The notes beneath the pieces are model-generated. The model worked only from the letters and a program-made list of their open reading frames with translations, had not been told where the DNA came from and ran no database searches. Of a DNA stretch of 64,000 bases, positions 24,315 through 37,142 are shown in pieces (position 1 is the stretch's first letter; every line of letters begins with the position of its first letter). The stretch spans positions 5,198,501 to 5,262,500 of the forward strand of contig JABWDB010000013.1 of assembly GCA_019614645.1 (NCBI GenBank). The letters are read 5' to 3'. This DNA is from Stratiolaelaps scimitus. Taxonomy: Eukaryota > Arthropoda > Arachnida > Mesostigmata > Laelapidae. A program made the position numbers and the translations under genes.

Positions 24315-24485
24315 TGGTAACCCGGCCGAGTATGAGACAAGCGCTAGAGAGGCAGTGACAAAGGGCGAGCATGAATTCAAGGTCCGCAGATTCGAGTCCG
24401 TCCGCGCTCCGCTGGAGACCCCCGCGGAGGAGTTTGAAAGCGGTGAACCCCGATGAAAAGAAGCTCGTTTCAACGGCGAACTATA
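24315..24485 (+). repeat. Possible tRNA-derived SINE head
   Basis: CGGCCGAGTAT at 24322-24332 resembles a pol III A box (TGGCCGAGTGG). GATTCGAGTCC at 24389-24399 resembles a B box (GGTTCGANTCC). Their spacing suits a tRNA with a long variable arm (Leu/Ser type). The following sequence (CCGCGGAGGAGTTTGAAAGCGG) does not continue a tRNA, so a SINE head is likelier than a tRNA gene. No cloverleaf closes cleanly and no poly(A) tail is evident. Confidence 0.35.
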
Positions 24486-25234
24486 ATTGCCCGCCTGTGT
24501 TCATGAAATAATGTTAGCACGTATTCTAAATGAGACGATTACCTGGAATATGGCAGAAATTACATAGCATAATGACAAACGAGCTGTAGCGATCGCGATT
24601 GAAACGATGCGTTGTCCAGTAAGTGTTGTTTCAATCAAGAGGCATAATATCCTTTTTCTCGTCATATATATATATATATGTGTGCGGTAGGTGGGACTCA
24701 TCTCGGGCCGTCAGTGACTACCAGCTATTGGTGCAGCGTATCCCGCTCTTCCAGAACTCACTGGCAGAGGTCGACTTCCAGAAATATACAGGAGGGCATG
24801 GACAGCGCCCGCTCACAAGGCTGGCATTAGATTCGTCCCTGCTGCAAAAGATCGAGCCGGCGGAATGGTGAATTCATCGTTGCAATCGGAGGGGCCACGA
24901 GGGTGCATAAACGGGTTCGCTTCTCTCCGTTGCACATTTGTATCTAGGGGGTTGTCCGTCTTATGAAGCAATGACGAAAACAGTTCCGTGGGCGTTAAAT
25001 GTCGGTCGTAAGTCGGCCTGGAAAATTGACTTTTTTTTTTGATAGCAAAAGATCGGTTTCCCAATTGCTGTGTCCTGTAAGGTAAGTTGAAACGGATTAT
25101 ATGTAAATTGCCCTTCTTCGCAATGCTGAGAAACAGCGCCTATTTTCATATAGGCAGTTTGCTTATCGGAAGGGTCGATCGACAACGGGCCCCCCATTCC
25201 ACTTTGCACCCTCGATAGCTTTCAGAAATATATG
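24486..25234. other. Non-coding stretch
   Basis: No gene recognised. A short (TA)n lies at about 24664-24679. Confidence 0.45.
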
Positions 25235-26065
25235 CAGAAGGCCGGTTGACGTCATCTACACCGATTTCAAGAGTGCATTTGAAACAACGCCTTATGAACT
25301 CGTGCTGCCCTATGAACTGCCCGCCAAACGAGTTGGTTCGAGAATTGTAAACTGGATCTCAGACTTCTTACGCGACAGGACCTCTACGGTAAAGACACGC
25401 AGGGGTTCTCCAGAACGGGGAGAATAACTGCCGCCTGTCCCCGGGAGACACTTGGACGGCGTCAAGCTAATGAGCGACATCGATTCATCGTATAGTCGGG
25501 CAGCTCAACGCTGGATGACTTCTGCACGAGGGCGACTCGCATGGGGTTAAGGCGTCGGCACACAAATGCTTAGTCATATACTTCAGTCCATGCAGCCCAA
25601 AAATAAGCGGGACCAGACTGCGAATCTATCGATTATCTGAGGATTCGGTTCTCCGGTTCGCTAAAGTTCAGTAAACAAGCCGATTTTGTTGTGTCTAACT
25701 ACTCGACCATCTGTGACTGGATCCTCAGGGCGTTGGCTCTGAAATCCCTATCCGCCGGCGTGAACCTGGTTGAATCACATCTGGTCCCCATACTAATGTA
25801 CATTACTATTGTCTGAAACGTTCTCAGAACTAAGGGTCTAGAACGGTTGCAGAAGATGCAAAACCAATTTATGAGCCGTGTTGAATATAGATGTAGCCTC
25901 TCCCGCCATACACTAATAGTGACGGGTATTGACGACAGCCACAAGAGGCCTGAGGTAAAATATCTTAGAAAGCCGCTTAAGAGGGAAGAAACCTGCGACA
26001 TTTTTGTTTTACCTTGATTCGACCACCTCGATGGCGGATTTTGTGTGCCATCCAAAAGCCGTGGC
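25235..26065 (+). pseudogene. Remnant of a non-LTR reverse transcriptase (3' part)
   Basis: Motif A is clear on the + strand (VIYTDFKSAFETTPYELVL, about 25250). After it comes RIVNWISDFLRDRTSTVK, the usual 'I-x-W-x-x-x-F-L-x-x-R' block of Jockey/CR1-like reverse transcriptases. After many stops and shifts, the C-terminal conserved block appears at 25820-26000 (LERLQKMQNQFMSRVEYRC, then HKRPEVKYLRKPLK). The catalytic YxDD segment is not recognisable in between. This is an old, inactive copy of a different family from the elements at 1.9-3.3 and 17.2-19.2 kb. Confidence 0.82.
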
Positions 26066-28346
26066 CAGACCTGATCGTGTAAAACACCTGTTTGTATGAA
26101 AAATCCCCCACATTGAAAATGAAAAGAGCAAAACTAATCATCGTTTTCGTTAGAAGAAATTAGAAATGGTGATACACACAACAATGCTATAATGTGGTTC
26201 ATATATAAAGCTTTGGGGCCTAGCTAAATGCTCCGAGATGTTTCTTAATAGGAAATTACCCCTCTATAGAATATCGTGTAATCCTATATGAGGTATGCAA
26301 TAAAGAGTCATCCCAACAAAATAAATTATTGCTGAATTGTTGGCATTAGCCGTCGAAGACCCCGCAGTGGCTAAACCGCCGACGCAATATTGCTGTGATT
26401 CGCTCTAATATAAGTTTTGTTCGTCTTGCTGAGTGGTGAAATTTTCAAGTCATGTCTTGTGCAATATCACATGAGCGAGCTCGCGATACATCACCAAGAT
26501 AATATATTATATCTAAGCTCTGAATAGAGAGCAATACGAATATCAGTATTGCATTCGAACAGCAATGAATATGTTAAGAGTACTTTACCGCTAGTCTCAA
26601 TATTAGCGATAACTGAAAGGGAATAACAACGCACTGATCGCGCAAAATTGACACTGGATCTGCTTTTGGTTGTTCTACACAAACAGCTGAAAACGACGTA
26701 TAGTATTTTAATATTCCTAATTAACTGTAATTATCAACCGGCCACTTCTGGAACGCCGACCTTAAAGTCACCAACAAGACGAACACAATGCTATTCGGAG
26801 TATATGTCAAAATCAAATGGTAGCAAGGGTCTATTTTTCCAATGATTATCATTATTATTATTATATACTCTGACATGAGGTTTAATGGCAACACCCTCAC
26901 GGGAACAATGCAAAGTGAGCATATCGAAATCGTCGTTCACCACCAACGTCCGGACGTCACTATCGGGATCGAAGAGGCCCCAGGGGCGCTGCATCGACAT
27001 ATACAAAAACAGTGGACTCCTGTTCTAAACTAGGCTTATTCGACGAGCATAGGTCCTTGCTTCTGCGAGAGCAAGGGATTAGTGAGGGATATGCGTGGAT
27101 GTCGAGGCGCCGTTGGCGAGAAGATATAAGAAGCTCCGTCGTTGTCCGGAGTGCCACAAGGGCATCGAGAGGAATTTTGTCTGCCTTGGTAAAGTGTAAA
27201 TCGCAGGCTAGGATAGCTGCGAAACTTAGCAATTGGCTCCTGGAACAAAAGTATTGGCTCGACGGGTGAAGGCATCAAGCTCGACCGATAGATCGCTGTA
27301 CACCATAACGCTATAATGCATGCAAGTGCACAAATCAGAACCACTTTCTAGTGGTTGACCAGAAGAAATTCAAGTATTTAGATGTAAAAAATGAAGCGAT
27401 TTAGTTAAAACTGAACTATCCTTATAGGTTTGCGACGAATTTTATTCCGCGCTATTAAGAACGTGGGGATACGCGCTCCCAAGGTGTTTTTTTTACAAAA
27501 AAATCCTCTAATGAAAAATACTGAATATTCGATTAATTTTCTTCCCTTATGACGTATCTAAGAAAATTTCCGAATTAATTTAAACAACATAATGTCAACG
27601 TTGCTTTCACATCAAAGAGTATGTTGTGACATCACTCACGGATGTCTAGACCTGTCTTTGTAGCTTGTTATATATATATATATATATATTGCTTGGCTCA
27701 AGTACCTATTACACACATATATTATATATCAGTCGCTCTATTCCTGACCAACATGGTCTGTTGTTCTTCTGTAACTTCCGGTAGAAGTTGGAACTTCTCC
27801 TCGGGACGCCGTTACCACCCCCAGCAGGGGGTTTCAGGGAACAGGACAGGGATTCATTGGGGCTCAGGCTGTGGGATGTCGATGTTGTCTGTCGGCCTAG
27901 CCAGATGTTGGCTTCTGGCTACGGGGTTGTCCCTGCCAACGTAGCAGCAAACCTCGACGATAGAGTCTACTGTATTATTCATCCTGCAAGTGAAAGGGGC
28001 CAGTATCGATGCACTACTCCGGCGAGCAACTGCTGCCCCGCGGACGACTGTTTGACTCGGCTGTATGAAGTGGCCCCAGAGGTCGCAGGGCGGACCCAGG
28101 CAGGAGCCGGTTGCTCAGCGAAACTACCGAGAGAGTCTAGTGAAGGCTTGCCTTGCTTACATACAAGCGCTAGGTTCGCAGCTGCGTGGAAGGCGGCGGC
28201 TAGGTCTGACTCACCACTCGAGTTTGACCCTGATTGACCAACTAACATCGAGGAGTTTCTCACAAGGGAAGAGAAGAGAGAACAATACAGCGTTCTAGCC
28301 CACCATCGCAAGATATAACTACAAGCACGGAATAACTGTAGACCTC

Positions 28347-28378
28347 GCTACGGGATCGAAACATGTCCATCCCGTAGC
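28347..28378. repeat. Perfect 10-bp-arm hairpin
   Basis: GCTACGGGAT at 28347-28356 pairs with ATCCCGTAGC at 28369-28378 across a 12-nt loop. No context explains it. Confidence 0.8.
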
Positions 28379-30844
28379 CAGTAACGTCCTGGACCATTGA
28401 CGAAGCTTAGAGTTCGTCTCACTCGCCTCACTTCTGTGCCCTTCATTTATTTCTTGTGGTCTCTATATTTCTCTGTTTCACTGCAGGCTTCGCGTCACCA
28501 TGAAGGTGTTCCTGATTTGTTTGCTTGCACATGGTAGAAGTGTGTATTGGTGAAGGGGCATTCAACAACAGCTTGAGTACTGGCGCGATCACCGTACGTC
28601 GCAGTGCGCCCGCCGAAACGGGAAGATATCCACCCGTTCAACAATGAGAAATGGAGCTGCTTTGGCTGCGTATCACCTAACTCGCAAGCATCACTGCTGC
28701 CAAGCATATCGAGAGGTGGCAGGGTTGGCGTGTATCTTTTAATTAAATGCCAATGTTATTTGCAACTACCACGAGATGCGGGTCGAAGGGGAGAATTATG
28801 AAAGCGAATTTTTAGGTGGGTTTGTAGGCGAACCGTGGAAATGTGTCAATTTGCAGAATGTGTAGATTCTCTTCATATACTGATTGATGGGAATTGAAAA
28901 ATCTGCATACCTTTTTTTTTGCTGTCTCGTCTCCCAGCAGCCGAGTCGTGTTTTTCCCAGAAGCTAAGGAATAGACGGTTCCCCAGTAACGTCACGTACG
29001 TTTGACAACTGGGCTAGAGGACCGCCCGCAGAAACGGATACCAGAATGCCGAGTGAAGGACTCGTTGGTGACTCGTTAGTATCACTCTAGTGGTGTCGTC
29101 ATTGTCTCGGAGACTCCGCCTGAACGACCAGCTAGTGTCCAGAAGAGTACTAGCTCGGGGCTGCCCTAAGGCAAGCCTTTACTCATTCTATCTCTAATGA
29201 CCCTCCCGAGAACCTGGCACGAGTCCCCTTTGTGCCCAGAATACCCAAGGTACCCCTAGGGAATAGCCAATAGTAAGCCGTGGTGACATTGGCCGTAGCG
29301 GCTGTGCCGGTAGTTGAGTCGAGTGACTCCACACATTGACGTTTCCGTTTCTTCTATATTCTTCAGCTCGAACAACCTGTTCCTTTTCTTATGGGTGCAT
29401 AACACGGGCCTAATTTAATAGAGACCTGTCCCTATCGCAGTGCTTAGCTGTTTAGCTGTGATGTGGAATTGAGTAACCATGTGTGCAAGCGAGGCGTCCA
29501 AGTGATTCACAAAAACAAGTTAAAAAACGATAACGAAGTGATCGGAGGAACGAGCTTATATATATAATAATAATAGGCTGAGATCCGCGATTCTGTAGCC
29601 GCGTCTACTGTGAAGGTATACCACCCGTGCGTTGGGTAGTCAGAAGGCGTCGCGTATCAGGGCGAACGGCGCCACTCCGTCACCTCTTTCCGCATCCACA
29701 TCATTGTCTGAGTTTCGGCGACTACGTCCTGCTCACGGTGCACATTCGCTGTCTGTGCCCAAGCCGTCCCCATGGGGTCTCCATTCCCGTTCGATTGGGT
29801 GCTCTCGTCGTGCCTCGTACGCAGTTCGTCGCCCCCTTCCTGCGAATCTCTCACGTGACCAGAGCCGACCAGAATCGTCAGTAGCAATCGTACGACGCCG
29901 AAACATACGCGGCCTCTGATATGTCCTCGAAGTAATGCACCCAGGGCCGACCGTAACATATTGACTCCCAAAATGGAGCGTAGCGTCTCTCTCGACATAG
30001 CAGTGTGTAGCTCTCTGTGGCACTCCATAGGGCACAGTAAAAAGTGTTTAGCAAGGACTGTGGCATCTCAACCGACGCCCACGACTACGGATCACCAAGA
30101 TCAATTCATTCACCTGTGGGAAAAAAGGACGCGCACTACCAGAACCTCAGACCGGGCGAGGGAGAGAGAGAGAGTCAATACGCTAACCACCATATCAAGA
30201 AACGAGCTGAATCTGTCTGATAAACACTTCGTACTGGTCGATGCCTAGAACGCACTTTTTTTTATTAACTCTACTCGTATATATTCTACTGAATTTGAAA
30301 CTTCTGTTTAACAAACCGGACCGTTCCGGTGTAAGGACTGGCTTCGAATCTGTGGCCTCCTCATCTTAGCACTACTTCGATTTGGAGTAAATCTGAAGGG
30401 CAGCCTCTAGGTATTTACAGGATACAACGAAGCTCTAGCTTCGGAAGCTCTGAAGCCCCGAGGCGTTTCTTCCCTTTTTGCAGCCAAGCCACAGACAAAG
30501 ACTCAAAGTGCTATTCTTAGTCGCTGGATGGCGAACAGATCCTCGCTGACGGACATTATGAATATGGCGAAGACCGTTGGTCGCTGGCACATTTGAAAGT
30601 TTAGTAATATGAACATTAAGGGCAGTCGATCGTTGAGGCGAAGTCACCGAGTTAACTGAAATAACTCACAGTTAAGTAGTGAACTTCTGAGACCGTCAAG
30701 GAGTCGTAAGACCACAGACTACGAATAGTGATATTAAGCATGCGAAAGTAAATAAATACATCATCGTCTACACGTACAACAGACGGTGTTCATTTCTCTT
30801 ATCTAAACGCGTATCAGCCCATCAATACCGCATGAAATAGTGTG

Positions 30845-30875
30845 TCATGATATACGCCTAATATCATGATGACAC
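30845..30875. repeat. Inverted repeat around TCATGATAT
   Basis: TCATGATAT at 30845-30853 pairs with ATATCATGA at 30861-30869 across 7 nt. With a 1-base slip, the pairing extends into GTGTCA/TGACAC. Confidence 0.75.
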
Positions 30876-33190
30876 AATGAGTTTATGAAACCGATTGAAA
30901 TTCGATGTTAGAGTTGCCATAGGCCAATTCAAATTTGAACGCCAAATGGAATTGGTGACTGTATGATCCTGACACAAGCAGAGGGAACATGAAGATACCT
31001 AGCTGTGTAGAATCCCAGTTAACTGTACTTAATTGAAATTAATTAATAAATAAATACATGATAACGTCTCGTAGATACGTATGGCCAATACAGATTCCCA
31101 ACGAGCGCTAATGAGAGTGGGCAGTACAAACGATTTCCCCGCTATGTTTTTGGTGTGAAATTGCTATTTATTGAATAACAGCAAAGGAATAGGTGACATC
31201 ACAGTGCTTGAACCTGCCGCCAGCAGCTTTTTGCAGCCTTAGACTTAACCGTCCAAGTCGCCGTGCGGATACATTGGACACAAAGTATTCTACGATTTTG
31301 TCAAATACAGACCTTGTGTGGCTCGTTCTATTACTCCATGTCATTGAAGAGAAACGTCAGCCACATAACAAGTTTTCATATTAAAAACACGAGAAGATGT
31401 GTAATTTGGTGTTTGTCTGTTCGGTTAATATCTGCAGCTTTCAGATGACTCGAACGCACCGGTTTTATCACGTGATAACACGTTACCACATTTTTGGCCC
31501 ATGCCCCAATTACCTATGTCAACAATTTACGAGACATTATTTGCACAGTGACTAGACATGGATCTACAGCTAAATATGTGCATATGATAATGTACCGAGT
31601 ATTTTCATCGGACATTATTCGGATACGACTTCGCTTGATTTCCGCAGTCGTAGCCACGAAAAGACTCGTATTTCACTGAATATTACAGTATGCAAAGCCT
31701 TGTAACTTCGACATTGCTATACCTACGTCTTTACGTTGTCCTCTGAGTAAGTTGCGGCGTGGCCGCGTCTCAAGTGAATGAAACACGGGGGAAAGAGCAT
31801 GGGGGGCAGGGGTTGGGTGGGTTTCAGCAGCATCGAAGCGGCATCAGCGGTAGCTGGTGGCAAATCCCGTCGGAGGCCCATAGAAAATGAGTACGTATAG
31901 CTGATTATATCATGTGACGAAGGCGATAATGCAGTTGCTCGCCTCGTCATCGCACGTCCGGGAAAACACGAGCAGAACGTCGAAGGGCAGGGCGGAGCCC
32001 GACTGAAGTGGGACAGGGCCCGAATAGACGAGAGTCCTCCGGGAGGCGAGGTCGCGCGCTAGGTAGCGTAGAGGGAGATGCCATGGCATATAACCCCCAC
32101 GTCGCCCTGGGCGATTCTTTTGTGCGTCACTCGATGGGATATCTCAGGAGACATGTAGAGATGTAGTGCCTGTGTAAGTAGGCGACTATGCCGCCAACTA
32201 TACGTGTCCTGTGTGACATACAGGAAAAAAAGGCCATGACGGAAGATACAGACACCCCAATATAACGTTGCTATCCTTAGTGTATCACCAGTGAATAGCT
32301 AGCTACAAGCGGCACACGGTCATACGACAAGAGCGAAAAGCAAACAAAAAACAAGAAAAAAACGGAGGCTAGGGCGAGTACAATATTGGTTGTCATCTCA
32401 GGTGCACGTGATGGGCACAGACGAATGTGAGTGTCACACGATCACACGTTATAGTGGACCTGTTGTCGAGTGTCTGTCTGCTCTCTGCATTTATGATAGA
32501 CCTGCGCGGTTAGTGGAAAGGGCGGTTTCGACGTTCTGCATATTACTAATTAATCTGAGGAAGGGATATGGACAAGGTCTGATATTATTCGATATCAGAC
32601 TAGATCAGATATATTATTCTGATATTATTCTGATACTACCTCGCTTGTATTCGATATGAACACGTCGGTGTTTCATGATTAGTCTTTGGGTGCTGTTTGT
32701 CACAGTTGAAAGGCGCAAAGGATAGAGAATCATTGAAGCATCCCCGACTCAAGAGCCGAACTCAAGATGGGACATAGCAATACACTTCGAGTGGTCGAAT
32801 AATTAATTACTCTTGTTTTTCTCACTATTGCTGATTAACCCTGCTTGCAGTAGTGGCATTTTAGCTTGATTAGGATCGAACGCCTTGATTTCCTCGTCGG
32901 CGCAATTTCGCCCCAATCGTCCGAACGGGCGAAGTTTTCCACTCACGTTTCGCTTATTAATGTTCGATAGTTTGTCCAGAGAGGCAGCATTTACAAGTAG
33001 CGATGAATGGGCGATGTTTCCGGTAATATCACCGAACTGAGATGATATGCATCTCATCGTAGAGATACAACTTGGGTTTCAAGCCGTAATTGATTACCAT
33101 CGCGAAAGTGCCGGCCAGACACCTCGATCGCCTAGGCTATACGCCACGGAATACAAAATCATTTGGAAATTGCGGCCCACGAAGCACTAC

Positions 33191-33225
33191 TGGGTTGGTA
33201 AGAAAGTAAGTTCCGCAACTGTTTG
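33191..33225 (+). repeat. Solo mariner-type terminal sequence (tentative)
   Basis: TGGGTTGGTAAGAAAGTAAG resembles the ends of some mariner-family transposons, which typically start TTGGGTTGG. No matching inverted end and no transposase remnant was found within about 1.3 kb on either side, and TA does not directly precede it. It may be a solo end or chance. Confidence 0.25.
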
Positions 33226-34525
33226 AAGTAGCCTAGATGCACATTTGGTGTGAAACTTGGCTAGCTCCTTCTCAGGACCGTTGTGCATCCGGTCCACTAT
33301 GTAGATACCGGCTGGGCTGGTTAGTAGCAGTTGGACTTCACTTACGGAGACCGAATAACTGCCTCTCCCTAACTTGTGTACTAACTCCAAAGGTGCAGCT
33401 GGCAGTACGAGGTTGGTCTGCGAGATTAAGAAATGCGTCGTATCTGGTTGTGATGATTGCAGAAACTGGTTTACGCAGTTCTTTTTTTTTACTTAATGAA
33501 GTGAAACTGCCGTTGTTGAAGCCACGGCGGGAGTCTCGGATGGGAAATTACCTTGCGTCCGCATTATAAATTAGAGCCTCATTCGTCTGTTAACTAACTG
33601 CTCTGATCTATGTCCTGGAGAGCAAGCGATTCAAAGCAGAGACATATGTCCGAAAACAGCTCTATAATCGGAGGGTTTCTGTGGACGGAGTCACTTCTTT
33701 CCGAGCCAACGTTCATTACATCATCATTCTCTCAAATACAATATTGATTGGATTTTTGTTTTTCCTCTAAGTCACTAATGGTTGTAAATGTTTTATACAC
33801 TCGCAACATAGTCTAGCCGGGAAGTGTGGGAGTCCGACGGGACCCTCCCGGACTAGTCCGAGGGTTGCCCACTAAAAACCACTCCCCTCCAGGGAACTAG
33901 CATCGGTTTTCTACTGCACAGCAGAGTTGTTAAGAAATTTATAAATTTGCAAAATTTTTATTTTGTTGCTTGGACCTTGGTTTCCCGTTGCTGGCTTTTC
34001 TTTCGATTCGATCTAGTCTGTTCCTATGTACGAGGAATATTTTTTTGTTTTTTTAAAGGGGGCGGTGCTGCCATGCTAATGCATGTCAACGCCTTGACCG
34101 CCCCAGCCTTCGGGATCTGTTGACGATGTTCAACGGCACTGCTCCTCTCGGCATCGCTTAGCTCATGCCTTCAGTCGGGGCGCGGTGAGATGTACGAAGG
34201 ATCTGACGATGCCAGAATGGCCGATCTGCTTCAGGAGCCTATTGGCCACTAAGCTGTAGAGATTGTTGCAGCGCAAAGACGTATGTTTTTTTTTTACGAA
34301 ATGAAGCCTGAAATAGGACTCCTGTAACCGTGTGGCATGTGTAGCTCCTGAAATAGGTCATGTCGCCGCATAGGAGCGCTGAGGAGATTTCCTGCCTCGG
34401 TTTGTCTGTCATCGAATTGACGAGAAATTGCAGCTGTTTACCGGGAGCTGTTGCCCGACCAGCTCCATCAGTATATGTACTGAATTCTCCTTTCAGCGCA
34501 CAAAACAACAATCCTTGATTTCGAT

Positions 34526-34562
<37 letters not shown>

Positions 34563-36235
34563 CTGTGTATGTGTATACCTAAGATGAAAATCCTTCTATT
34601 AGTTCACTCATTTTTCAGTAAACAACAAAACTGCGTAAACAGAAATTTAGTTGTCCAGCCACATTAACTGATTGCCGTCTGCAGTAAGCCCGATGGAAAA
34701 CCAGCCACCCGTAGACATGCAGGCGACTCATGCTGAGTAGATTTGTACGAATGGATAAGCTGCGACGCCTGGCCTAGAACAGAAAGTTATTCCTGTATAA
34801 TACATATCATACGTACTGGAAGTAATAGCAACAGCAGCAGAAGCCGTTGTACTTAGTAATTGTTTACTCTATGCGCGTCCTGTGCAATAATACCATCACT
34901 ACCAGCTGAAGTTTTTATCCTTTCCCTTCAACCTCGTGCCCGTTCTCGCTCCTCTATCACGACAAACTTCGTTATCCGAATCCGATCATCATCATCAACG
35001 AAGGAACATGCCGTTTCTGCTGCTGCTGCTGCTGCTGTTAGAAGTGACGTGAGTGCATTAACAATCTTCTTGGCGTTTAACAACTATTTCTGGGTCACCC
35101 ACTTATCACCTCTGCCAGTCAGACGCTCTCTTGACCAAGCCAGCACGGACCGACGCAGTGGGATCCTGTGCGACAATCGCTCACTCAGTCAACCATCCAG
35201 CGCGGACAGTCCGGCCACGCCACTAAAGCAGAGCAGGACACGGCGGTCCGTGGGCCTGTCGCTGGTAAGAGGCCGGGCCGGGGTCGGACGAGGCCAAGCT
35301 AGGACAAGGCAGGCTAGACAATCGGGGCCCACTCGATCCGACCTTTGCACATACACTACCACAGACCAGCGGCCCATCGCCGACCTGCCGAGAGAAGCCT
35401 CACCATCGTCGGGGGAACCGTTCTCGAACAAGAACCGGAGGCGCTGGGGGTTCGGGTCGGATTGCTCCGCTTTCGGCACCTCACCGACTTGGATTAAGAC
35501 TCCTCGTCGCAGCATGCTCGAATATAGGAGCACACCGAACCACCTAACCAGCCAGGTGGCTGGGTATCTAGCTTTATCTGCTGTCGGCGGAGGTCGCCGA
35601 ACGTTCCTTTTTTAGCCTGCTCGCTCGTTTCGTCGCTCGCTGTCCATCAGTTCATTCGTCGTCGGAAACGTATGAGAGGCAGTTCGGAACCGCCGAGGGC
35701 AGGCGGATGTGCTGTGTCTCATGCCACCCCCCGGCACTCTCCATCTCGGCGTATGTCAGGAGGGAACAGGCAGGAATAACAAGGAAACACTTGGGGATGA
35801 ACTAGCAAGGCAGTCTGGGTCGTTCGACGAACCAGCCTTGCTAGGCCAGTGGGTAATAAGGACGCGTGTGAGACAGGAGAGTTAAAGAGTCACACGTAGA
35901 AGTCGAACACTCAGGCGCGGAACGCTAGGCCCAACGAAGGCCGTTTTTATAGCAAACTTCGTTTTCATATTCGTCTATGGCCCGTCATTCGTCATGATGT
36001 GTTGTCAGCGCCGGCGGAGCCTACTAGGACCAGTGGCGCATTATTTTTCAACCAGTTCTCAACAGTGGAGACATATTGAACAGAACGCAACAGTGGAAAC
36101 ACTGTGGATTTAACCATCGATAGCTCACTATATTCTTGTCCAGAACTCGCGCTGCGTTGTATCCTCTTGAGTTCTTCGTCAGAGTGTGGGTACAGCCGGC
36201 TGAAAAGGTCGTTATAGACTCTGTACCTGACCATA
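33226..36235. other. Non-coding stretch with a GC-rich block
   Basis: This contains a GC-rich inverted-repeat-like patch at 33834-33880, (AT)n at 34532-34561, a (CTG)n run near 35017-35036 and a GC/CpG-rich block at 35.1-35.7 kb. A 251-codon + frame in the last begins at TTG and is Arg/Ser/Pro-rich, so I do not call it. Confidence 0.4.
34532..34561. repeat. (AT)n microsatellite
   Basis: About 15 TA units. Confidence 0.95.
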
Positions 36236-36460
36236 TCATCTGAGCATGCAATTGGCAGCGGCAACCTCAACTACTGAAATCACACGTCGTATAGCATGCT
36301 GTCGAGCAGAGCAACGGATTCTCATGACTTGAAATGACTCTGAAGTAGAGCCGATAGTGGAAACTTCCTTAGAAGTGTCCACCGGATTGAAGGCGTTTGA
36401 GAAGTCGATGAACCATGTCATGTGTAGTACGATCCAGTACGACGGGATTTGTGCAAATAT
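36236..36460 (-). pseudogene. Possible reverse transcriptase fragment
   Basis: The minus-strand frame reads TWFIDFSNAFNPVD near 36420-36380, which matches the RT motif A pattern F-I-D-F-x-x-A-F-x-x-V-D common in non-LTR elements. The rest of the fragment does not show the expected following motifs, and no YxDD is nearby. It may be a very short LINE relic or chance. A separate open frame just downstream (35992-36270) ends in a degenerate P-loop-like stretch and was not assigned. Confidence 0.33.
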
Positions 36461-37032
36461 CAGCTGATATTAAAGGCGAAACAGCTTAATCAACAACATA
36501 CAAACAAGTAAATGGCGAGCAGGCAAATCACCTGCAGCATTCTAGATGGGAAATCGGGCGAGGGGAATATAGTGTCTCCCCGGAACTGGACTACGTGAAT
36601 GAAAGCGGATACAGTTGGGTTCACAGAATGGTTGCTGTACGGGTCAGCTGTCTCGTGGCAGAAAACGAAGAGGCGAGCCCTCTTCGAAACGTGAGCGCGA
36701 AACTCCTACGCGGATAAGACAGCGGGGTACATTTACATTGAGACGCGCTGTTTGCACAGTGAGGAAGCGGAGAGCGACTTGATGAAATAGGCGGGTACTC
36801 ATTGTCGCAAATCTGTCAGCGCAGTAATATGGAGCCATTTCGCGCTTACCTTTTCACTGGTGAGCTCCTCAAACGAAGGTGGACCACGAAGGTTGACCTT
36901 TACTGTTAAATTTGAGCCGAGAGAACAATTTGCTCTGTTTCGACATAAGCCACTTACAGTGAAAGTGCTCTACAGACCCAGTTGACCACGTGTCTCGAGA
37001 GGATGATAGACATTTTGATTTTGCAATATATA

Positions 37033-37058
37033 TTAGGTAGGTTCATAGGTTCATCCCT
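37033..37058 (+). repeat. Mariner left terminal inverted repeat
   Basis: Starts TTAGGTAGGTTCATAGGTTC, immediately after a TA dinucleotide. The transposase reads from the opposite end. Confidence 0.9.
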
Positions 37059-37142
37059 CCCTTTTTTTTCTTAAGGAAAAACACAGCCTTTTCGAGCACA
37101 CTATACAAGCCATTTAATCTCTGATGCAGTTTCCGTCAATAT

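Larger units (their letters stand above)
26066..33180. other. Long non-coding stretch
   Basis: No coding exon or named element could be supported in these 7 kb. It contains (TA)n at about 27669-27690, small hairpins at 28347-28378 and 30845-30875, and ordinary mixed-composition DNA. A + frame at 27.79-28.24 kb is open for 149 codons but starts at TTG and has no recognisable motif. Confidence 0.4.

Noticed and set aside
26960..27344. Frames with faint RT-like wording (GTP near a VPQG-like stretch)
   Set aside because: Neither motif A nor YxDD is present in any frame and the matching words fall on both strands.
27788..28237. 149-codon + frame
   Set aside because: Starts at TTG, the reverse strand is equally open, and no motif or splice pair supports it.
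30335..30360. B-box-like GGCTTCGAATCTGTGG as a tRNA gene
   Set aside because: No A box at the right distance upstream and no cloverleaf arms can be drawn.
34860..35615. 251-codon + frame
   Set aside because: Starts at TTG; the composition (Arg, Ser, Pro, Thr) follows GC-rich DNA, the opposite strand is also open, and no domain is visible.
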